This document shows positions 57,859 to 64,000 of a stretch of 64,000 nt of DNA, piece after piece. Position 1 is the first letter of the stretch. The number at the start of each line of letters is the position of its first letter. The DNA lies in contig OZ007507.1 of assembly GCA_963931865.1 (NCBI GenBank), positions 7,747,847 to 7,811,846 on the forward strand. Direction: 5' to 3'. The notes beneath the pieces are model-generated. The model searched no databases, was not told the origin of the DNA, and saw only the letters and a list, made by a program, of their open reading frames with translations. This DNA is from Axinella damicornis. Its lineage: Eukaryota; Porifera; Demospongiae; Axinellida; Axinellidae. A program made the position numbers and the translations under genes.

Positions 57859-58699
57859 GTAGCATTATACCTTTACCGTTAGGGTACCTTTAACCGTCGG
57901 GGCCCCGACGGTTAAAGGTACCCTAACGGTAAAGGTATAATGCTACCTTAAGGTAGCATTATACCTTTACCGTTAGGGTACCTTTAACCGTCGGGGCCCC
58001 GACGGTTAAAGGTACCCTAACGGTAAAGGTATAATGCTACCTTAAGGTAGCATTATACCTTTACCGTTAGGGTACCTTTAACCGTCGGGGCCCCGACGGT
58101 TAAAGGTACCCTAACGGTAAAGGTATAATGCTACCTTAAGGTAGCATTATACCTTTACCGTTAGGGTACCTTTAACCGTCGGGGCCCCGACGGTTAAAGG
58201 TACCCTAACGGTAAAGGTATAATGCTACCTTAAGGTAGCATTATACCTTTACCGTTAGGGTACCTTTAACCGTCGGGGCCCCGACGGTTAAAGGTACCCT
58301 AACGGTAAAGGTATAATGCTACCTTAAGGTAGCATTATACCTTTACCGTTAGGGTACCTTTAACCGTCGGGGCCCCGACGGTTAAAGGTACCCTAACGGT
58401 AAAGGTATAATGCTACCTTAAGGTAGCATTATACCTTTACCGTTAGGGTACCTTTAACCGTCGGGGCCCCGACGGTTAAAGGTACCCTAACGGTAAAGGT
58501 ATAATGCTACCTTAAGGTAGCATTATACCTTTACCGTTAGGGTACCTTTAACCGTCGGGGCCCCGACGGTTAAAGGTACCCTAACGGTAAAGGTATAATG
58601 CTACCTTAAGGTAGCATTATACCTTTACCGTTAGGGTACCTTTAACCGTCGGGGCCCCGACGGTTAAAGGTACCCTAACGGTAAAGGTATAATGCTACC
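57858..58699. repeat. Nine tandem TTAA-separated perfect 90-bp palindromes forming an entire Argonaute intron
   Basis: Units at 57858-57947 and every 94 bp thereafter start GGTAGCATTATACCTTTACC and are perfectly self-complementary about GGGGCCCC. TTAA separates all units and borders both ends (57854-57857 and 58700-58703). By eye all nine are identical. The predicted intron is 57859-58704: donor GTAGCA in the first unit, acceptor CCTTAAG after the last. Its length of 846 equals 9 times 94. Each unit contains in-frame stops, so splicing is needed for expression. Confidence 0.9.
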
Positions 58700-58704
58700 T
58701 TAAG

Positions 58705-58758
58705 CTTCACAGGATCATATTCTACCGGGATGGCGTCAGCGAGGGACAGTTCCAACAG
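58705..58758 (+). CDS. AGO: Argonaute exon K: PIWI, second catalytic Asp
   Basis: It is open for 18 codons: LHRIIFYRDGVSEGQFQQ. The D of FYRDG is catalytic. Donor GTACGT, phase 0. Exons J and K read CFK-LHR in one frame when joined. Confidence 0.92.
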
Positions 58759-58835
58759 GTACGTTGTATAGGCCTATGGGTTGCACGTGATCAGTCGAGC
58801 AGGATATGTAGTGAACGACGGGTGGGGTATGGGAG

Positions 58836-58881
58836 TAGCCTCGTTCCCAGGCTCCCCCCTATGCACGTGGGAACGAGACTA
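58836..58881. mobile_element. 46-bp MULE-like MITE with 9-bp target duplication
   Basis: The ends are TAGCCTCGTTCCC and GGGAACGAGACTA. The flanks GTATGGGAG and GTATGGGAT match at 8 of 9 bases. Intronic, between exons K and L. Confidence 0.8.
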
Positions 58882-59465
58882 GTATGGGATAGTGATGTGA
58901 ATACCTCAATACTTTCTGGTCACGTCATAATTATGTCAGAGGTCAAGGGTCATAATTATTTCTACCTCTTCAGGGGCTGAAAGAAGCAGAAACCATGTAA
59001 TTAAGTGTAACACCTAGTATTAAACCCCCCATATAAATTCCCATGACACTAAGACTGATTGGACCTGTAAATTGTCATCTCAACTACGGAAGGCATTGCT
59101 GCACTCTACTCTAGACAACTTTCCACTGTTTCCAGTGTGATTTTGAATCCCTCGGGCCTTCAGTAGAGCAGAGTGATGAACTAGTGTACACCATCTGCAT
59201 CACGTGTATAATCAGATGCCATGTATAATCGGACGTGCTAGCATGAAAGCTGTACATGACCTCATATTAATAAAGTTGTTTGCTTTGAGTTGTAGCCTGC
59301 CAAGACCAGAATACACCCATATGTTTTTTACCATCCACATACAATAATGTGCAACCTTGTACAGGATGCCACATACATCAACACGCCCATACACTCCCAC
59401 CCCCACGCTGCCATTGCCCACACTGACATCCCTCACACCCACACCCCCTGTCATCACACACACAG

Positions 59466-59604
59466 GTCCTACGTACAGCATGAGTTGCGTTCTGTGCGAG
59501 AGGCCTGTATGAAACTAGAGGACGGCTATGAACCTGGTATCACATTCATCGTTGTCCAGAAACGTCACCACACCCGCCTTTTCAGCTCCGATGCTAAGGA
59601 CATG
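59466..59604 (+). CDS. AGO: Argonaute exon L: PIWI, with 4-bp insertion near its start
   Basis: From 59479 it reads [42 protein letters not shown]. Using the ancestral acceptor CACACAG (59465), an extra CGTA in GTCCTACGTACAG breaks the frame. The insertion itself provides TACAG at 59478, which would restore the frame with loss of about three residues. The donor is GTACAA. Confidence 0.8.
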
Positions 59605-59810
59605 GTACAAATCTTTAACCTAAGACGATCTTTCCTCCAACAGAGTTTTATGGCAGAGTTTACTCATGTGTGCAGCTGTGACCCACTCTGTTTATGTTTA
59701 GCACTGGGTATCATTCTGGGCAGGTTTGTACACGTTTATAGTCTTATGTATGTAGGACTGCACCTGTCAGGTGTTTGTATTAACCAACTAGTAGTACACG
59801 GTACGAGGGC

Positions 59811-59903
59811 TAGTCTCATCCCCAGACCCAAACCACCCCCAGTGCGGATCGCATACTGGAAGCGATCCGCGCTGGGGTTGGTTTGGGTCTGGGACCGAGA
59901 CTA
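59811..59903. mobile_element. 93-bp MULE-like palindrome
   Basis: The ends are TAGTCTCATCCCCAGACCC and GGGTCTGGGACCGAGACTA, around a CGGATCGC centre. The flanks TACGAGGGC and TACGAGGCA match in the first seven bases. Confidence 0.75.
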
Positions 59904-60146
59904 TACGAGGCAAAGTACCCAGATACATGAGCCACCTAACAACCAAACTAGACTTCAGAAACGGCAACACAGCAGTGAGCAATGGATGAACAACAGTCAA
60001 GTATACAAAACAATGAATTTTACTGAGCATAGCTGCTCTCCAAAACAATATGTTTCATGTTGTAAAGAGAAAGAGCAATGTTTCTACAGAACTAAAGGAT
60101 CAATGTGAAGGTGTATACTAGAGTGTGGAATGTTCTCTGTCAACAG

Positions 60147-60248
60147 ATTGGTAGGAGTGGGAACATTCCTGCCGGGACCATGGTGGACGTGGGCATCACC
60201 CATCCCACGGAGTTTGACTTCTACCTCTGCTCCCACGCCGGCGTCCAG
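60147..60248 (+). CDS. AGO: Argonaute exon M: PIWI
   Basis: It is open for 34 codons: [34 protein letters not shown], almost identical to animal AGOs. Acceptor CAACAG, donor GTGGGT. Confidence 0.92.
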
Positions 60249-60665
60249 GTGGGTGCTCATCACAGAAACCATTTTGTAATTACAATTTGTGTGGAAACAG
60301 GTATTCAGCAGAGTGTGCGTGTACTAGGGGTCTATCGCAACGCAATAGTTGAAGTACTATCAATGTTCACAAAATGACCAGTTCTTTTCTAATTACCTCC
60401 TGGCAACTCAACTGAGAGTTCCTCACTCGCCTGGACCCGCTTCGACCCTCAAGTCAGGTGGGTGCTCATCACAGAAACCATTTTGTAATTACAATTTCTG
60501 TGGAAACAGGTATTCAGCAGAGTGTGCGTGTACTAGGGGTCTATCGCAACGCAATAGTTGAAGTACTATCAATGTTCACAAAATGACCAGTTCTTTTCTA
60601 ATTACCTCCTGGCAACTCAACTGAGAGTTCCTCACTCGCCTGGACCCGCTTCGACCCTCAAGTCA
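60248..60665. repeat. Tandem duplication, two units of 209 bp, including a splice donor
   Basis: Two nearly identical units start at the exon M donor (CAGGTGGGTGCTC) and end CCCTCAAGTCA. The second copy therefore carries a decoy AG/GTGGGT at 60456-60462. Confidence 0.9.
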
Positions 60666-60751
60666 TTTAGATGTGGTGAGCCATCATCAGCAGGCTCTTG
60701 GTGGGAACAACTGTGAATGTAGTGCTTGCCACAACCCTTGTAGTAGCCTCA

Positions 60752-60860
60752 TTCCCGGGCCTTCTACACCTCCAGTTTTTGATCTCTTGTACTGTTTTGA
60801 TTGCTTGCAGTACAAGTGATCAAAACCTGGAAAGTATAGAATGCCTGGGAACGAGCCTAC
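60752..60860. repeat. MULE-like palindromic MITE
   Basis: The arms TAGCCTCATTCCCGGGCC and CCTGGGAACGAGCCTA surround inverted CTCCAGTTTTTGATC cores. It lies in the intron before exon N. No clear target duplication. Confidence 0.6.
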
Positions 60861-61043
60861 CTGGTGGAGCCATGCAGGATGATATAATCCACACAGTGAT
60901 GACCCACCCGCCGCTATAAATGAACGAGGGTTGAGGCTGTACATATGCAGGGAGAGAGTTGAACTTGATCTTCAGGAAGTGATTATCGTGGTGATTACTT
61001 GTGACTGATGTTCAGTATCTTTCTGTTTGTATCTGTCTGTCAG

Positions 61044-61243
61044 GGCACAAGCCGTCCCTCTCACTACCATGTCTTATGGGATGACAATGACTTCACAGCA
61101 GATGAGTTGCAGTGCCTGACCTACCAGCTTTGCCACACATACGTGCGCTGCACTCGTAGCATATCCTACCCGGCCCCAGCCTACTATGCCCACCTGGTGG
61201 CGTTTAGAGCCCGGTACCACCTCCAGGAGAGGGAGGACAAGAG
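61044..61243 (+). CDS. AGO: Argonaute exon N: PIWI, catalytic His
   Basis: It is open: [57 protein letters not shown]. The H of RARYHL completes the DEDH tetrad. Acceptor CTGTCAG, phase 2 donor GTGAGG. Confidence 0.92.
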
Positions 61244-61635
61244 GTGAGGGTAGCTGTCCAGGCTTTACAATAATTTTGCAAAAGTATACAGTCACAATGT
61301 CCCGACGAAGTTGGGACAGCTAGGTGGGTGGGTGCATCCAAAGGGTGCAAACAGCATGGCGGTGTCTGGGCTTGGCCTTGAAAAGCACTTGGTTGGAAGC
61401 AGGTGGGCCGTTTCTCATTTTGAGCATCAATAGACCTGGAAAAGAGTTCTCTAACCGTCTGTATAGCCTTGAATTCCTCCGGCGTTCAAGGCCAATTTTT
61501 CCGCTAGGGTCAGTTAGCATTGCCTGAGCATCTTGATCGAATACTCATTAATGAGTGGGTGTGGTTAGAATCAGGATGGCAGTGCAATTTCGTACAGTTT
61601 GGAGGACGAAAACCCAACAGAACCTTATCTAGGGT

Positions 61636-62255
61636 TAGCCTCGTTCCCAGGCCGCGTGGGAGGAGAAAAGACGGCCTGGTATCCACTGCTCGCGCAAGCG
61701 CCGCTGTTTCCGGTATATTTCCGTAAAATTGTAAGGTTTACGTTGATATTCCACGTGGATCATATCCGGACCTAATATTCAAGGTCTAATCTACGTACAC
61801 GCTCAAGTCAAAAAGTTGGTGCAACGCATTTCTGTCGAATCCGTCGTTCAGAAGGGCGACCCAAGTATTCCGCTGCTCTCTTCAGTGATGTAGGATTGTG
61901 TGAAGATTGGCGTTCTCGTCTGTGTAAGTTACTTCTCATGTCTGCCGTGTCTGTTGACAGTGGCGATGGTTTACCTGCCGTTCCTGCGTAGGCGAAGTCA
62001 AGACAGTCAATCCGAAACTCAGGGCACTTATGAATGACAGCGTGGCAAGTTTCCAGACACCTTACACGCACAGAAAGCGCTTTCTCACTTGTTTCTTTTC
62101 GATGATACGGAAGTGAATCGGACGTATACGTATAAATTTTACTGACCATTTACAAACGAAAACGAATTCCCAGGTTTTTCTGGGAATGCGGCGCTTGTGC
62201 GAACAGTGGATACCAGGCCGTCTTTCTCCACCCACGCGGCCTGGGAACGAGGCTA
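61636..62255. mobile_element. 620-bp MULE-like element with exact 9-bp duplication, carrying an internal frame
   Basis: The ends are TAGCCTCGTTCCCAGGC and GCCTGGGAACGAGGCTA, flanked by ATCTAGGGT on both sides (61627-61635, 62256-62264). The relative near 55115-55130 shows the uninterrupted site. The minus frame 61808-62149 (114 codons, with KETSEKALSVRVRCLETCHA and SLKRAAEYLGRPSERRIRQK) has coding-like composition and could be captured host sequence, but is unidentified. Confidence 0.8.
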
Positions 62256-62505
62256 ATCTAGGGTATGCAAATTACAAGCTAAAAGACTGACCTCCGGTGT
62301 AGTTAAGGTGGTCTTGCATGCATATTATTGTATGGCATTTTCCACCAGGGGTAGTGACAGAAGGTGGTAGTGAGGGGAGGTGGTAGTGAGGTGAGGTGGT
62401 AGTGAGGGGAGGTAGTATTGATTGGAAATGGGAGGAGGTAAGTGGGAGAGAGGGCATAATTCAGACAACAGAGTCCTTTACACCTTGCTCCTTCCTTGTC
62501 TGCAG

Positions 62506-62618
62506 CAGTGGTGATGGATCTTTAGCCGGCCTACAGAGCGAGGAGCGGTCCCCAGCTGCCATGGCCCAGGCTGTTTGAGTTCATGAGGAAAATCAACAAA
62601 GTCATGTACTTTGCCTGA
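62506..62618 (+). pseudogene. AGO: Argonaute exon O: C-terminal exon with 1-base deletion
   Basis: It reads SSGDGSLAGLQSEERSPAAM, AQAV, then TGA. In the next frame, FEFMRKINKVMYFA and TGA give the conserved AGO C-terminus ending YFA. One missing base in GCTGTTTGAG (about 62573) explains both. Acceptor CTTGTCTGCAG. Confidence 0.8.
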
Positions 62619-63602
62619 CTCGAGCTCAACTCCCCAACCCACTTCAGCTCTCATTGTAGCTCTCATTATAGCACTAGAGGTCCTATATAGTTGAATTCAC
62701 ACAAGTAACTGGTCACTATAATTATAATATTATTTTTTCTGGTCGCTCAGGTTTGTACTTCCTTCAATAATTATTGATGACTGCAGGTAGCTCATTATGC
62801 GCTCCTGACTGTATTCAGCTCATTGCAGTGTATAGCTGCAGGAAGCCGGGTCGAGATTGGCACGCAATTTCCGGATTCCGAGAATGTGCAGCGCAATCTC
62901 GAGATTGCGCAAATTCCTACATGTACATTGCGCGGAACATTATCTACTTCCAACTATACCCAGACCACTCACAGTGGAGGCGACAGAATGCCTCCACCAG
63001 ATACTAACTACAACGACGGGAGAGTATCGAGGGAGAGAAAGAATAGTCACTGTATAGTTTCCTGATCATTGTTATTGTCCAGTCATGCAGTTCTGAATGA
63101 CCTGGAGATTTACTAGCTGATCGATTATTACCTATACCTCTGACAATTACAAACACTGGATGCATACATGGGCATGCATGTAATGATGGCTTGGAAATGA
63201 GGCAAGAATAACCATGCAGCTAGCCTCCTCTATCTATAGCAGCTAGAACTGTGCAGTTGATGATTCTGCAGCCATAATAATATATTATGCATTTCATCAG
63301 CATAATAATTATGCTGCAGCTGATATATCGATGTGATCCTTGCACAGGGCCACAGGCCTGCAGTGTTCAGCACACTATACGTACATCATCTTTTAACTAT
63401 AAGTATAATATTAATTTGTACTACAGTGATGACGTAGGCCTAGTTGAAAGGTGCCGACCACAGTTTATATAGCGTAACCCACTAATTGGAAGTTATACCC
63501 GTCGTATAACTACCATACACCCTTGTCAGCACATTTTAGTGTACACAGAAGCCACTTTAGTATACTCAGGAAGTGCACTTAGAAGCCACTGTAGTACAAG
63601 CC
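62619..63602. other. No gene seen
   Basis: This is AT-rich sequence downstream of the Argonaute C-terminus. The short frames show no recognisable motifs or splice structure, and no clear polyadenylation signal was settled on. Confidence 0.5.
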
Positions 63603-63741
63603 AGTTGTACTGCCAGCTGCTGTGGTTTATGAGGAACACACTCGGCTGTTATTCAATTAGAAGCCTCGGCTGCGCCTCGGCTTCTAATTGAATAACCGCC
63701 TCGTGTATTCCTGATAAACCACAGCAGCTGGCAGTATAACT
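63603..63741. repeat. 139-bp fold-back palindrome
   Basis: The arms AGTTGTACTGCCAGCTGCTG and the inverse meet at GAAGCCTCGGCTGCGCCTCG. It is otherwise isolated; no target duplication was identified. Confidence 0.8.
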
Positions 63742-64000
63742 ATAACTTATGAAAACATCTTCCAGGCAACAGTCTAGTGGGCTATGCTAGCCCCTTGAAT
63801 TTCCCCAGCAGTGATCTACTCATGTGACCACACAGGGATAATTCATGCCGAAGAAAGTGAAGGCTAGCTTGCATGTTAGACTACCCACACCACGCGACCC
63901 ACACTATATATTTTTTTATTGTATACTTGGAAAAGGATCAATGTTAGTTGTGCATAATTATTTACATTGGTACGTATAATCCAGTGACTTGGTAATTGGC

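Larger units (their letters stand above)
42210..62618 (+). pseudogene. AGO: Argonaute (AGO-clade) gene, multi-exon, degraded
   Basis: The exons match the order of animal Argonaute from linker 1 through PAZ, linker 2, MID and PIWI to the C-terminal YFA. Argonautes bind a small RNA guide and silence target RNA; slicing needs a DEDH tetrad. All four catalytic residues are present: D in [10 protein letters not shown] in HRQEII, D in IIFYRDG and H in RARYHL. Lesions seen are stops at 42650, 44577, 44598 and in the inverted exon at 46498-46500, with frameshifts near 43803, 56771, 59471 and 62573. The N domain and the linker-2 exon after the inverted one were not found. Two other gene remnants lie in the 46.5-53.9 kb gap. 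Either this is a dying paralog or the assembly is error-rich here. Confidence 0.85.

Noticed and set aside
57858..58699. CRISPR-like or bacterial palindromic array
   Set aside because: There is no spacer DNA beyond TTAA, the units are identical, and the array lies between two Argonaute exons.

Overview
The window looks like gene-poor, repeat-rich metazoan nuclear DNA. Short coding blocks are bounded by GT/AG splice sites, introns are long, and miniature inverted-repeat elements are very dense. No bacterial gene layout, CRISPR array, rRNA or convincing tRNA was seen. An animal-type Argonaute gene lies beside fragments of families I associate with sponges and cnidarians (a DUF6589-like protein, a RecQ-like helicase, a C17orf113/ZNF862-like protein, and a large protein with SPDTDVYHIGLP and CXC motifs). 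I infer a sponge or another early-branching animal. This is inference, not proof. All translations were read by eye.

Layout. (1) 1-14,000: four decayed copies of a segmental duplication, two still carrying a readable exon, split by hAT-like, TA-target and TTAA-target elements. (2) 14,000-28,500: a single leucine-rich-repeat exon, Helitron-like copies, duplicated small exons on the minus strand, minisatellites, and a 3' terminal exon on the plus strand. (3) 28,999-34,596: a frame-broken large gene with a coding minisatellite, cut by a 606-bp Helitron-like insertion. (4) 34,600-40,100: nested fold-back elements, including a 970-bp element with an exact 9-bp target duplication and a paralogous empty site. 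(5) 42,210-62,618: an Argonaute gene on the plus strand. It has in-frame stops and frameshifts in L1, PAZ, L2, MID and the last exon, but the exons carrying the DEDH slicer tetrad are nearly clean. A DUF6589-like pseudogene (plus) and a RecQ-like pseudogene (minus) sit inside it. (6) 62,619-64,000: no gene seen.

The most striking structure is the Argonaute intron at 57,859-58,704. It consists entirely of nine tandem, apparently identical 94-bp perfect palindromes, each bounded by TTAA. Without the array the flanking exons join in frame, so this looks like an intron created by a TTAA-targeting palindromic element. Transcribed, it would give nine long hairpins inside the pre-mRNA of a small-RNA effector. 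Also notable: one Argonaute exon, and the DEAH-box segment of the RecQ-like gene, each lie inverted relative to the rest of their gene.
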